44,022 bases of DNA from Rhodobiaceae bacterium (lineage in GTDB: Bacteria; Pseudomonadota; Alphaproteobacteria; Rhizobiales; Aestuariivirgaceae). Every line of letters begins with the position of its first letter. Position 1 is the first letter of the stretch. Below, one piece after another: positions 1-8,563 of this stretch. The notes under the pieces are model-generated. The model was not told where the DNA came from, ran no database searches, and saw only the letters and a program-made list of their open reading frames with translations. A program made the translations under genes and the position numbers. The stretch spans positions 1-44,022 of the forward strand of contig VFJY01000155.1 in NCBI GenBank assembly GCA_009885825.1, written 5' to 3'.

Positions 1-1
1 C

Positions 2-331
2 TGGTCTCCGACCGGCATCAACGTGCCGGATTATCCAAAGCTGGCGCAATTGTGGTGGCAGCAGATCGGTGATGTGAATTCTGGTGCGTTCACCCCGCAG
101 CAGGCGATGGACCGTCTGGCTGAGGAAATGGATCTCATCATGAGCCGCATGCAGGCTGCCGATGAAGCCAACAAGACCTATGGTGGCTGTGGCCCACGCC
201 TCAACGAGCCAAAGGATGCGGCCGAATGGCTTGGCAAGGCCGATGGTCCAAAGGCCAAGATCGAGAACGAAAAAGAGCAGGGCGTGACGGTTCCCTACGA
301 GGAAATCATCAAGGCTTGGGCTGCCAAGTAA
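2..331 (+). CDS. glpV: Glycerol ABC transporter substrate-binding protein, C-terminal part (partial)
   Basis: Open reading frame entering from the left edge of the window; about 110 C-terminal residues are visible and end at a TAA. The visible part (NVPDYPKLAQLWWQQIGDV ... VPYEEIIKAWAAK) looks like the helical C-terminal lobe of a large extracytoplasmic solute-binding protein. The call rests mainly on context: it sits directly upstream of two ATPases, two permeases and a small DUF2160 protein that together match the rhizobial glycerol importer GlpSTPQUV. As I recall the Rhizobium leguminosarum locus, the binding-protein gene glpV comes last, so the gene order here differs. The signal peptide and ligand site lie outside the window. 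A strong stem-loop follows the stop codon. Confidence 0.75.
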   Translation, partial: WSPTGINVPDYPKLAQLWWQQIGDVNSGAFTPQQAMDRLAEEMDLIMSRMQAADEANKTYGGCGPRLNEPKDAAEWLGKADGPKAKIENEKEQGVTVPYEEIIKAWAAK

Positions 332-355
332 GAAACTGAGCTTCCTCCTGGGAGA

Positions 356-387
356 GCCGGGGTGCATCACGCTTGATGCACTCCGGC
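356..387 (+). other. Intercistronic stem-loop between glpV and glpS
   Basis: A 14-base arm (356-369) pairs with 374-387 around a CGCT tetraloop; the only non-Watson-Crick pair is one G-U. The downstream sequence (AGTCCTTTGGGAAGG) is not a U-tract, so it does not look like a simple terminator. The position, between a binding-protein gene and its ATPase gene, suggests an RNA-stability or attenuation element that keeps binding-protein mRNA in excess. That role is inferred by analogy with malE-malF. Confidence 0.7.
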
Positions 388-439
388 AGTCCTTTGGGAA
401 GGTAACAAATTTTGTCAAACGGCAGGCAGCAATCAAGCC

Positions 440-1504
440 ATGGCTCTTGAGCTAAAACAAGTCTCCAAGCGCGTGGGCGCAGATGTCCATATCCACGAAA
501 CTAGCGCTGTTTTTGCCAGCGGAAGTTTCAACGTGCTGCTTGGCACGACGCTCGCTGGCAAGACAACCCTGATGCAACTGATCGCCGGCATTCAAAAGCC
601 CACCACGGGCGAAATCTGGTTCAGGGGCAAGAACATCACATCTGTTCCCGTGCAGAAGCGCAATGTCTCCATGGTCTATCAGCAGTTCATCAATTATCCG
701 AATTTCAATGTCTATGACAACATCGCTTCGCCACTGCGTGTGGCGGGAATGGATGCAGCGGAGATAGACCGCAGGGTTGGCAAGGCGGCTGAACTTCTGC
801 GCCTTACCTCCATGCTGAAGCGCAAGCCATCCGAACTCTCCGGCGGCCAGCAGCAGCGAACCGCGATAGCCCGTGCCGTCGTCAAGGACAGCGACATCAT
901 TTTGCTTGATGAACCGCTGGCCAATCTGGACTACAAACTCCGCGAGGAAATGCGGGAAGAGCTTCCCAAGCTATTTGCCGGCCGCGATGCCATTGTGGTT
1001 TATGCCACAACCGAGCCTGCCGAGGCTTTGCTGTTTGGTGGCAACACTGCAACCATGCACGAGGGCCGCATCACCCAGTTTGGCCCGACATCAACAATCT
1101 ATCGCAAGCCCAACAACCTGATATCGGCCCAGGTGTTTTCCGATCCGCCGATAAACACGGCGAAGATTTCCAAGCGCGGCAAGGTGATAACGATTTTTGA
1201 CAATATCAAATGGCCTTCGGGCCGGGTTGAAAAAACACTCCCCGATGGGGACTACAACATCGGCATAAGGCCGCATAACATCTCGACATCTGGCGAGGGC
1301 GCGCATGTGGGTGTGATCGAGGGCCGCGTCCTGGTGACTGAAATTTCCGGATCGGAAAGTGTTATCCATTGCAAAATCGGTGGCCAGACATGGGTTTCCC
1401 AGTCGCACGGCATTCACCCCTTCGAAGTGGGCTCGATCACAAAGCTCTATGTGGATATTGATCAGAGCCTGTACTTTGGCGCAAACAACGAGTTCATCGC
1501 ATAA
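440..1504 (+). CDS. glpS: Glycerol ABC transporter ATP-binding subunit GlpS
   Basis: 354-residue ATPase of the sugar-type (MalK/UgpC-like) ABC family with a C-terminal OB/TOBE-like regulatory region from about residue 230. Visible motifs are Walker A GTTLAGKT (residues 35-42, an unusual filling of GxxxxGKT), Q-loop YQQF, signature LSGGQ (133-137) and Walker B ILLDEP (154-159). The switch histidine is missing: where GlpT has YVTHDQTEAL, this protein has YATTEPAEAL, with Thr191 in the His position. It should pair with GlpT to drive glycerol import through GlpP and GlpQ. The stop codon overlaps the glpT start by one base. The choice of glpS rather than glpT follows the rhizobial gene order and is less certain than the family. 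Confidence 0.85.
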   Translation: MALELKQVSKRVGADVHIHETSAVFASGSFNVLLGTTLAGKTTLMQLIAGIQKPTTGEIWFRGKNITSVPVQKRNVSMVYQQFINYPNFNVYDNIASPLRVAGMDAAEIDRRVGKAAELLRLTSMLKRKPSELSGGQQQRTAIARAVVKDSDIILLDEPLANLDYKLREEMREELPKLFAGRDAIVVYATTEPAEALLFGGNTATMHEGRITQFGPTSTIYRKPNNLISAQVFSDPPINTAKISKRGKVITIFDNIKWPSGRVEKTLPDGDYNIGIRPHNISTSGEGAHVGVIEGRVLVTEISGSESVIHCKIGGQTWVSQSHGIHPFEVGSITKLYVDIDQSLYFGANNEFIA

Positions 1505-2580
1505 TGGCCAAAATCACCCTGCAAAACCTTCGTCACAGTTACAATCCTGAACCAAAGGGCGAGGAAGATTATGCCCTGAAGCGCATGTCGCTGGATTGGG
1601 CCGATGGCGGGGCTTATGCGCTGCTGGGGCCCTCTGGCTGCGGCAAGACCACATTGCTCAATCTGATTTCCGGATTGCTCATTCCGACGGAAGGCCAAAT
1701 CCTGTTTGATGGCCGCGACATTTCCAACACAACCCCCGAACGGCGCAATATCGCCCAGGTCTTCCAGTTTCCGGTCATTTACGACACCATGACGGTTTAC
1801 GATAACCTGGCATTCCCGCTCCGCAATCGCGGCATGGGCGAAGCAGAAGTCGATAAACGTGTCCGTGAGATCGCGGAAATGCTCGATCTCTCCAGGACGC
1901 TGCAAAACCGCGCCTCGGGCCTCACCGCCGACGGCAAGCAGAAGATTTCACTGGGCCGCGGCCTCGTGCGTTCCGATGTCAACGTCATCATGTTTGACGA
2001 ACCCCTGACGGTCATTGACCCGCATCTCAAGTGGCAGCTCCGCTCCAAGCTCAAGGAACTGCACCAGCGCATCCGCCGCACCATGATTTACGTCACCCAC
2101 GATCAGACCGAAGCGCTCACCTTTGCCGATCAGGTGGTTGTCATGAACAACGGCGAAGTGGTGCAAACCGGAACGCCCATTGATCTGTTCGAGCGCCCCA
2201 TGCATACCTTTGTGGGGCACTTCATTGGCTCTCCGGGCATGAATGTCATGCCATGCGAAGTGAAGGGCGGCCAGGCGACGTTTGCCGGCCATTCAGTCCA
2301 AACAGTGAATGCCAGGAACTACAAGGGCAAAGGCCAGAAGCTGGAGATCGGCGTTCGGCCGGAGTTTGTGAGCTTTGCGAAGACGGGAATTCCTGTTGAT
2401 ATTGTGAAGGTGGCCGATGCGGGCCGATACCGCATTGTCGAGACCAGAGCGGCAAACAGCAGCATAAAATTGCTCGTGCCGGATGGCGATCATATCCCTG
2501 TGGGGAAAACCCATCTTGCCTTTGATGCCACGCGGACACAGATTTATGAAAATGGCTGGATGGTGGGAGTACGCCCATGA
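1504..2580 (+). CDS. glpT: Glycerol ABC transporter ATP-binding subunit GlpT
   Basis: 358-residue ABC ATPase. Walker A GPSGCGKT (42-49), Walker B VIMFDEP (161-167) and the switch histidine in YVTHDQTEAL (His199) are all canonical. The signature is not: where LSGGQ is expected the protein reads TADGK (141-145, within ASGLTADGKQK), so the signature serine is absent. GlpS has the opposite pattern (good signature, no switch His), so a GlpS-GlpT heterodimer would have one intact and one degenerate ATP site. A C-terminal TOBE-like region follows FIGSPGMNVMP. The gene is translationally coupled on both sides: TAATG with glpS and a 4-base ATGA overlap with glpP. Confidence 0.87.
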   Translation: MAKITLQNLRHSYNPEPKGEEDYALKRMSLDWADGGAYALLGPSGCGKTTLLNLISGLLIPTEGQILFDGRDISNTTPERRNIAQVFQFPVIYDTMTVYDNLAFPLRNRGMGEAEVDKRVREIAEMLDLSRTLQNRASGLTADGKQKISLGRGLVRSDVNVIMFDEPLTVIDPHLKWQLRSKLKELHQRIRRTMIYVTHDQTEALTFADQVVVMNNGEVVQTGTPIDLFERPMHTFVGHFIGSPGMNVMPCEVKGGQATFAGHSVQTVNARNYKGKGQKLEIGVRPEFVSFAKTGIPVDIVKVADAGRYRIVETRAANSSIKLLVPDGDHIPVGKTHLAFDATRTQIYENGWMVGVRP

Positions 2581-3443
2581 GCAGCAAGACCGTGAACCAG
2601 AATGCCTGGTGGCTGGTGCTGCCAGTTTTCATCATGGTGGCCTTCAATGCGCTGATTCCGTTGATGACCGTGGTGAACTATTCAGTGCAGGAGAGCTTTG
2701 GCAACAACGAGTTCTTCTGGTCCGGCACCATCTGGTTCGAGCAGCTTCTGGAGGACGACCAGTTCCGCAGTTCGCTTCTGCGCCAGATCTCCTTTACCTC
2801 GATCGTGCTGTTCATTCAGGTGCCGCTGGGGCTTGGCATCGCGCTCTGCATGCCGCGAAAGGGCCCTTGGGTTTCCGTCTGCCTTGTTCTGATGGCGCTC
2901 CCCTTGCTGGTGCCGTGGAACGTCGTGGGATCGATGTGGAACATCATGGCGCTTCCCGATATCGGTCTGCTGGGGAAGGGGCTCAATGCGCTGGGAATTC
3001 CCTTCAACTACACGCGCCAGCCCATTTCTGCCTGGTTCACTGTCGTCCTCATGGATGTCTGGCACTGGACATCGCTTGTCGTGCTGCTCTGTTATGCGGG
3101 GCTCGTGTCGATCCCCGACGCTTACTATCAAGCGGCAAAGGTTGATGGTGCAAAACCGTGGGCGGTTTTCCGGTTCATCCAGCTGCCGAAGCTCAAGCAT
3201 GTGCTGACCATTGCGATCCTGCTTCGCTTCATGGACAGCTTCATGATTTATACCGAAGTCATTGTTTTAACAGGCGGAGGCCCGGGCAGCGCAACGAAGT
3301 TCCTTTCAATTGATCTTGTGCAGAAAGCGCTGGGTGGCTTTGACCTGGGCCCTGCGGCCGCCATGTCGATTGTCTACTTCCTCATCATCCTGCTCACCAG
3401 CTGGCTGTTCTACACGCTGATGATGCGAAACGAGGCCCAGTGA
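2577..3443 (+). CDS. glpP: Glycerol ABC transporter permease GlpP (UgpA/MalF type)
   Basis: 288-residue inner-membrane protein of the binding-protein-dependent permease family, with about six hydrophobic segments beginning with WWLVLPVFIMVAFNALIP. The cytoplasmic EAA loop that docks on the ATPases is visible as YYQAAKVDGAKPWAVFRFI followed by QLP, at about residues 182-203. The gene overlaps glpT by the ATGA quartet and shares its stop with the start region of glpQ, as expected for a stoichiometric membrane complex. Substrate is inferred from the operon; the permease family alone would also fit glycerol-3-phosphate or sugars. Confidence 0.87.
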   Translation: MSSKTVNQNAWWLVLPVFIMVAFNALIPLMTVVNYSVQESFGNNEFFWSGTIWFEQLLEDDQFRSSLLRQISFTSIVLFIQVPLGLGIALCMPRKGPWVSVCLVLMALPLLVPWNVVGSMWNIMALPDIGLLGKGLNALGIPFNYTRQPISAWFTVVLMDVWHWTSLVVLLCYAGLVSIPDAYYQAAKVDGAKPWAVFRFIQLPKLKHVLTIAILLRFMDSFMIYTEVIVLTGGGPGSATKFLSIDLVQKALGGFDLGPAAAMSIVYFLIILLTSWLFYTLMMRNEAQ

Positions 3444-4240
3444 TGACCAAGCGTTCGCTCGTTCCCATTGTTTACATCATCTTTTTGATGCTGCCGATCT
3501 ACTGGCTGCTCAATATGTCGTTCAAGACCACGAATGAAATTCTGGGCGGGTTTACGGCGTTTCCCCACCAGTTCACGCTCGACAGTTACCACACCATTCT
3601 GACCGACCCCACATGGTACATGGCCTATGTGCATTCGCTGATCTATGTCTGCCTCAACACCGTGTTCTCGCTCGCGGTGGCGCTGCCTGCTGCCTACGCA
3701 TTTTCGCGCTACCGGTTTTTGGGCGACAAGCATTTGTTCTTCTGGCTCCTGTCGAACCGCATGGCGCCACCTGCGGTATTCGTTCTGCCGTTCGTGCAGC
3801 TCTATTCAGCCGTCGGACTGTTCGACACGCATATCGCCGTTGCCCTGGCGCATACATTATTCAACATTCCGCTGGCCGTCTGGATTCTGGAGGGCTTCAT
3901 GTCGGGTGTGCCCAAAGAGCTTGATGAAACCGCCTATGTTGATGGCTATTCATTCCCACATTTCTTTTTCCGCATCTTCATCCCCACTGTTTCGGCGGGG
4001 ATCGGCGTTGCCGCTTTCTTCTGTTTCATGTTTTCCTGGGTGGAAATGCTGCTGGCTAAGAACCTTACGTCTGTCGCCGCAAAGCCCATTGTGGCGGCCA
4101 TGACAAAAACGGCCAGCGCCTCGGGCTATGAGCTTGGCCTGCTCGCAGCGGCGGGTGTCTTGACTCTCATTCCGGGCGCCATCGTCGTCTATTTCGTTCG
4201 CAACTATATCGCCAAGGGCTTCGCCCTGGGCCGGGTTTAG
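3440..4240 (+). CDS. glpQ: Glycerol ABC transporter permease GlpQ (UgpE/MalG type)
   Basis: 266-residue second permease subunit with about six membrane segments, starting with SLVPIVYIIFLMLPIYWLL. The EAA loop reads ELDETAYVDGYSFPHFFFR followed by IFIP, at about residues 156-178. The start is either GTG at 3440 or ATG at 3443; the ATG shares its A with the TGA of glpP, so 3443 is the more natural start. The protein ends in NYIAKGFALGRV, a tail typical of MalG-type permeases. It pairs with GlpP to form the pore, and the small membrane protein gene follows after nine bases. Confidence 0.86.
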   Translation: MMTKRSLVPIVYIIFLMLPIYWLLNMSFKTTNEILGGFTAFPHQFTLDSYHTILTDPTWYMAYVHSLIYVCLNTVFSLAVALPAAYAFSRYRFLGDKHLFFWLLSNRMAPPAVFVLPFVQLYSAVGLFDTHIAVALAHTLFNIPLAVWILEGFMSGVPKELDETAYVDGYSFPHFFFRIFIPTVSAGIGVAAFFCFMFSWVEMLLAKNLTSVAAKPIVAAMTKTASASGYELGLLAAAGVLTLIPGAIVVYFVRNYIAKGFALGRV

Positions 4241-4249
4241 GAGGGGCTC

Positions 4250-4534
4250 ATGGATTTTCTCTCGTGGATGGCATGGACCTGGCCCACCGCCTTCTTCTTC
4301 ATTTTCATATTTTCCAGCATCGCCGCCATGGGCGTTTGGGAATATTACGTGCCCGGCAGCGACCCCCGCCATGGCATTTTTGGCCTGGACACCACGCGCG
4401 GCGACAGGCTGTTCATCACATTGCTGGGCTCAGCCTTCATATTTCTGGCGTGGCTGGGAATTTTCGGCGTGCCGCTCTGGGGCGGATTGATCGTGTCCTT
4501 GATCTGGGCATTTGTGGTTTTCAGGTGGGTTTAG
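4250..4534 (+). CDS. glpU: DUF2160 small membrane protein of the glycerol transporter (GlpU-like)
   Basis: 94-residue protein, almost entirely hydrophobic. An N-terminal segment (about 10-30, TWPTAFFFIFIFSSIAAMGV) is followed by a short polar part with GSDPRHGIFGLDTTRGDR (about 36-53), then two further hydrophobic stretches. A GGAGG-like site precedes the ATG. Small DUF2160 proteins accompany glycerol-type ABC operons in rhizobia under the name GlpU; their biochemical role is not known to me. The gene ends tail-to-tail with pheT, sharing four bases (4531-4534), and no terminator hairpin is visible there. Confidence 0.8.
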   Translation: MDFLSWMAWTWPTAFFFIFIFSSIAAMGVWEYYVPGSDPRHGIFGLDTTRGDRLFITLLGSAFIFLAWLGIFGVPLWGGLIVSLIWAFVVFRWV

Positions 4535-6921
4535 CTTCTGAGCGTTCCGCCTGTCGCCTTAGCGACACCTGCAATGATCTTCTGTGATACAGCATCAATC
4601 TCTTCATCGGTAAAAGTCTTGTCCTTGGGCTGCAGTGTCACCTCAACAGCATAAGACTTCTTGCCATCCTCAAGCTTGAACACATCAAAAACGCTGGCGT
4701 CTGAAATCAATGCCTTGTCAGCAGCCTTTGCAGCCTTGATGAGCGCGTCGGCTTCCACCGCGCTATCAACCACAAAGGCATAGTCACGGGTTACCGCCAT
4801 CAGGTCTGAGGTTTTCAGGGCGGCGCGCGTCGCGGTTTTTGATTTGGCAACTGGAATGGCATTCAGCACAACTTCGAATGCCACCAGCGGCCCTTTCACA
4901 TCCATGGCCGCAAGCACGCGGGGGTGCACCTCACCGAAGTAGGCCAGCTTGTTCTGCGGTCCCATTTGGATTGTGCCCGAGCGCCCGGGATGAAACCACG
5001 CTGGCGCGCCCGACACAATTTGCAAACTGTTGGTGGCAGCACCGCTGGCTTCAAGTATAGCGAGCGCATCAGCCTTTGCATCAAAGGCATCAACGGCGCG
5101 AGCGTCCCCTTGCCAATTGCGCGAAACGGCGGAGCCACGGCGGATGCCGGCGGCGCGCAGTGTTTCATCCCCTGGGCGGTCACCCGCATAGGCGTGGCCT
5201 ACTTCGCTCAAGCACAGATCGGCAAAGCCGCGCTTCGCATTTCGTCCAGCCGCCGCCACCAGATTGGGAATGAGCGAAGGCCGCATGTCGGAAAGCTCTG
5301 ACGAAATTGGATTGGCCAATTTCAATTCAGCCTGCCCGCCACCAAACAGCGCGGCATGGTGTTCCGGAATGAAGCTCCACGTCACCGCTTCATTGAAGCC
5401 CCGCACAGCCAGCGCGCGCCGCGCAGCCAGCATGCGTCTTTGTAACGTGTCAAGCACAGGCGCCGCAATTGGATGCGAGCGTTCCATGGGAACGGCCGGA
5501 ACATTGTTGAGGCCATAAATGCGGCAGACCTCTTCAACGAGGTCAGCTTCGCCGTGAATGTCGGGCCGCCATGATGGCGCCGAGCATTCCAAACCGTCAG
5601 CCGTATCCCTGACGCCAAATCCGAGCGCCGCAAGAATACGTTTTTGCCCGGTGAGCGGAACATCAACACCAATCAAAGTTTTCACCCGGGTCGTTCTTAA
5701 AGTGTAGGATCGCGCGGTGTTTGGAACTTCACCCGCAACGACCAGATGCGATGGCGCACCGCCGCAGAGATCAACAATCATCTGGCTGGCTATTTCCGCG
5801 CCCGTTTGCGTGAAAGCCGAGTCAACACCGCGCTCAAAACGGTAGCGCGCATCAGAGACAATGCCAAGCTTCCGTCCCGTGGCGGCAGTCCGCAAGGGAT
5901 CGAAATAGGCCGCCTCCAGAAATACGTTTGTGGTTGTCTCGGAACAGCTCGAAGCCATGCCACCCATCACACCTGCAATAGCCTCAGCAGAATTTTCATC
6001 AGCAATCACCGTCATCGCTGATGTGAGCGAGTAACCCTTGCCATCAAGGGCCAGAATTTCCTCGCCGTCACGCGCCATCCGAACGCAGATATTGCCCTTG
6101 ACCTTGTCCGCATCAAACACATGCAAGGGCCTGCCATAGGCGAAGGTGATGTAGTTGGTGATATCAACCAGCGTTGAAATCGGGCGCAGTCCAATGGCCT
6201 TTAATTGCCTCTGCAGCCAAGCGGGCGAAGGTCCGTTTTTGACGCCTCTGAAATAGCGCCCGACAAACAGCGGGCAGGGCTTGCTGTCGCCCTCAAATTT
6301 CAGGGATACTGTGATAGGTGAATCAAATGTGCCAGCAACAGGCGTTGCACTCAGAGGCTTGAGCTTGCCCAGGCCTTTCGCGGCGAGATCGCGCGCGATG
6401 CCATAAATCCCCAGTGCGTCTGGCCGGTTCGGCGTCACCTTCACATGGATCATTGGGTCATCGAGGCCCAAGGCTTTCACCGCAGGTGTGCCCACCAGCC
6501 AATCGCCTGCCACATCAATGATGCCGTCGTGTTCTTCCGACAGCAGCAACTCGCGCTCCGAGCACAGCATGCCCTGGCTTTCTTCACCCCGGATTTTGCC
6601 AAGCTCCAGCGTCTCGCCACTCGACGGGATCACCGCCCCCGGCAACGCGATAATGGCCTTCATGCCGGTCCTCGCGTTGGGCGCTCCGCAGACGACTTGA
6701 ATAATTCCGCTGTCCGTTTCCACTTTGCAAAGTTTGAGCTTATCCGCATTGGGATGCTTCGCCGCCTCAATGACATAGGCCACCTTGAAGGGCGCGAGCA
6801 GCTTTGTCTTGTCGGAAACATCCTCAACCTCAAGCCCAACGCCAATAAGGCCATCAACAATCTGCTCAAGGGTGGCTGTGGTATCGAGATAGTCCTTGAG
6901 CCAGGAGAGGGTGAATTTCAT
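4531..6921 (-). CDS. pheT: Phenylalanyl-tRNA synthetase beta subunit
   Basis: 796 residues, the normal length. It begins MKFTLSWLKDYLDT, followed by a tRNA-binding (EMAP-like) domain at about 40-150, the B3/B4 editing region, the B5 domain and a C-terminal anticodon-binding FDX-ACB domain (from about 700, KTSDLMAVTRDYAFVVDSAV). It forms the alpha2-beta2 enzyme with PheS that charges tRNA-Phe. The frame stays open upstream to 7074, but the extra 51 codons are the translated palindromic repeat (VIPAKAGTQ ... GPGFRRDD) and are not part of the protein; ATG at 6921 matches the family start. The 3' end overlaps the convergent glpU stop. Confidence 0.96.
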   Translation of the reverse strand: MKFTLSWLKDYLDTTATLEQIVDGLIGVGLEVEDVSDKTKLLAPFKVAYVIEAAKHPNADKLKLCKVETDSGIIQVVCGAPNARTGMKAIIALPGAVIPSSGETLELGKIRGEESQGMLCSERELLLSEEHDGIIDVAGDWLVGTPAVKALGLDDPMIHVKVTPNRPDALGIYGIARDLAAKGLGKLKPLSATPVAGTFDSPITVSLKFEGDSKPCPLFVGRYFRGVKNGPSPAWLQRQLKAIGLRPISTLVDITNYITFAYGRPLHVFDADKVKGNICVRMARDGEEILALDGKGYSLTSAMTVIADENSAEAIAGVMGGMASSCSETTTNVFLEAAYFDPLRTAATGRKLGIVSDARYRFERGVDSAFTQTGAEIASQMIVDLCGGAPSHLVVAGEVPNTARSYTLRTTRVKTLIGVDVPLTGQKRILAALGFGVRDTADGLECSAPSWRPDIHGEADLVEEVCRIYGLNNVPAVPMERSHPIAAPVLDTLQRRMLAARRALAVRGFNEAVTWSFIPEHHAALFGGGQAELKLANPISSELSDMRPSLIPNLVAAAGRNAKRGFADLCLSEVGHAYAGDRPGDETLRAAGIRRGSAVSRNWQGDARAVDAFDAKADALAILEASGAATNSLQIVSGAPAWFHPGRSGTIQMGPQNKLAYFGEVHPRVLAAMDVKGPLVAFEVVLNAIPVAKSKTATRAALKTSDLMAVTRDYAFVVDSAVEADALIKAAKAADKALISDASVFDVFKLEDGKKSYAVEVTLQPKDKTFTDEEIDAVSQKIIAGVAKATGGTLRS

Positions 6922-6941
6922 GCTGCGCTCCCCATCACGTC

Positions 6942-7021
6942 TGTCATCCCGGCGAAAGCCGGGACCCAGAGCGCGCGCTCCGGAGTTGCGTTTCTGGGTC
7001 CCGGCTTTCGCCGGGATGACA
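6942..7021. repeat. Nested palindromic intergenic repeat between pheS and pheT
   Basis: Two perfectly complementary 29-base arms (6942-6970 and 6993-7021) flank a 22-base centre. Each arm is itself a hairpin, CCCGGC-GAAA-GCCGGG, whose loop in one orientation is a GAAA (GNRA-type) tetraloop. Short palindromes of this kind, which translate as PAKAGTQ/GFRRDD when read in frame, are widespread in Rhizobiales genomes. The copy sits inside an operon, 21 bases upstream of the pheT start, so it will be transcribed and probably folds in the pheS-pheT mRNA. Confidence 0.9.
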
Positions 7022-7042
7022 AATGGGGGGAGATGAATGAAA

Positions 7043-8104
7043 TCATGACAATCCCCCCGGCAGTGTCGGCACACTCAGCGCCTTGAATCCGTAGTGGCGC
7101 AGCCACCTCAAATCCGCCTCGAAAAACGCCCGCAAGTCCGGGATGCCGTATTTCAGCATGGCGATGCGGTCGAGCCCCAGGCCCCAGGCAAAGCCCTGAT
7201 ACTTGGCGGGATCAAGCCCACCAGCCTTGATCACATTGGGATGCACCATGCCGCTTCCCAGAATTTCCAGCCATGACGAACCCTGGCCGATTTTCACCTG
7301 GCCGCCTTCCCATGAGCAGTTGATGTCAACTTCCATTGAAGGTTCGGTGAACGGAAAATGGCTGCTGCGAAACCGCATCTTCACGTCATCGACTTCAAAG
7401 AAGCTCTTGCAGAATTCAGCCAATATCCATTTGAGATGGCCCATATGGGATGTCTCATCAATCACCAGGCCTTCGATCTGGTTGAACATCGGCGTGTGCG
7501 TCATGTCGCTGTCGCAGCGGAAGGTGCGGCCGGGTGCTATGATGCGGATCGGCGGCTTTGACGAAAGCATGGTGCGGATTTGCACCGGGCTTGTATGTGT
7601 GCGCAAAACCATGCGGCTGCCATCGGGCTTCTCATTGAAATAGAACGTGTCGTGTTCCTGCCGCGCCGGATGCTCCTGCGGAATGTTGAGCGCGGTGAAA
7701 TTATGAAAATCATCTTCGATATGCGGGCCTTCGGCCACGGCAAATCCGAGATCGCCGAAAATCTGCACCACCTCTTCCCAGACTTGGCTGACCGGGTGAA
7801 CCGTGCCGCGGGGCTCAGCGCGTGCGGGCAACGTCACATCAATTTTTTCCGAAGCCAACCGCTGCTCAAGCTGGGCTTCCTGCAAAACGCCCTTTCGCGC
7901 CGCAATCGCGTCCGCAACCTTGTCCTTCAAAACATTGAGCGCTGCTCCAGCAACTTTCCGCTCATCCGGCGACATCGCCCCCAATAATTTCATCTGCTCG
8001 GAAATGGAGCCCTTCTTGCCGAGGGTGGCAACACGGATGGCTTCAAGTGCCGCCTCCTCAGAAGCTGCCGCCACCTGTTGCAATATGTCTTTTTCGAGCG
8101 TCAT
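7043..8104 (-). CDS. pheS: Phenylalanyl-tRNA synthetase alpha subunit
   Basis: 353 residues with an N-terminal coiled-coil region ([20 protein letters not shown] onward) and a class II catalytic core. Visible motifs include [18 protein letters not shown] (motif 2 region) and [14 protein letters not shown] (motif 3). The frame is open further upstream to 8170, but MTLEKD at 8104 is the family-like start and has AAGGA about ten bases ahead. It follows rplT by 93 bases on the same strand and precedes pheT by 121 bases, which hold the palindromic repeat. The order rpmI-rplT-pheS-pheT is the usual alphaproteobacterial one. Confidence 0.96.
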   Translation of the reverse strand: MTLEKDILQQVAAASEEAALEAIRVATLGKKGSISEQMKLLGAMSPDERKVAGAALNVLKDKVADAIAARKGVLQEAQLEQRLASEKIDVTLPARAEPRGTVHPVSQVWEEVVQIFGDLGFAVAEGPHIEDDFHNFTALNIPQEHPARQEHDTFYFNEKPDGSRMVLRTHTSPVQIRTMLSSKPPIRIIAPGRTFRCDSDMTHTPMFNQIEGLVIDETSHMGHLKWILAEFCKSFFEVDDVKMRFRSSHFPFTEPSMEVDINCSWEGGQVKIGQGSSWLEILGSGMVHPNVIKAGGLDPAKYQGFAWGLGLDRIAMLKYGIPDLRAFFEADLRWLRHYGFKALSVPTLPGGLS

Positions 8105-8126
8105 GAAAAGGGATCCTTGAAACGAA

Positions 8127-8170
8127 TTGGCCGGACCCCATAGTGCGTACACACTTAACGGCCCGGCCAA
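8127..8170 (-). other. Stem-loop in the rplT-pheS spacer
   Basis: An 8-base perfect inverted repeat (8127-8134 TTGGCCGG with 8163-8170 CCGGCCAA) lies between the rplT stop and the pheS start. A short inner pairing (AGTG/CACT) is possible on the transcribed strand. There is no U-tract and no run of Phe codons, so there is no sign of classical attenuation. It may modulate pheS expression relative to rplT; this is inference. Confidence 0.4.
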
Positions 8171-8197
8171 GGAATTCTAGAAAATGTGAACGTCTAC

Positions 8198-8551
8198 TTA
8201 TTGAGCAGCCTTGGCCTTCTCAACCAGCGCGGCAAAGCCTTGGGGATCATGGATCGCGAGATCCGAGAGAACCTTGCGGTCCACTTCGATGCCAGCCTTG
8301 CTGAGCCCGAATATAAATCGGCCATAGGTCAGGCCCAATTCGCGGGTGGCCGCATTGATGCGCTGGATCCACAAGGCGCGGAAGTTGCGCTTCTTGGTGC
8401 GGCGGTCGCGGTAGGCGTATTGGCCGGCCTTTTCGACCGCCTGCACGGCGACGCGGAAAACATTTTTCCGGCGGCTGAAATAGCCCTTCGCCTGGGACAT
8501 GACCTTTTTATGGGATTTGCGGGCAACTGTGCCGCCTTTTGAACGTGGCAT
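8198..8551 (-). CDS. rplT: 50S ribosomal protein L20
   Basis: 117 residues, standard length. It begins [18 protein letters not shown] and contains the diagnostic [20 protein letters not shown] and [20 protein letters not shown] segments. L20 binds 23S rRNA early in 50S assembly and, in several bacteria, represses its own rpmI-rplT mRNA. It follows rpmI by 12 bases. The N-terminal tail is rich in Lys and Arg, as in the family. Confidence 0.97.
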   Translation of the reverse strand: MPRSKGGTVARKSHKKVMSQAKGYFSRRKNVFRVAVQAVEKAGQYAYRDRRTKKRNFRALWIQRINAATRELGLTYGRFIFGLSKAGIEVDRKVLSDLAIHDPQGFAALVEKAKAAQ

Positions 8552-8563
8552 ATCAGCTCTCCC

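Noticed and set aside
6922-7074. N-terminal extension of pheT in the same frame
   Set aside because: The 51 codons are the palindromic repeat read as protein (PAKAGTQ, GFRRDD); the family start is MKFTLSWLKDY at 6921, and the extension overlaps the pheS 3' end.
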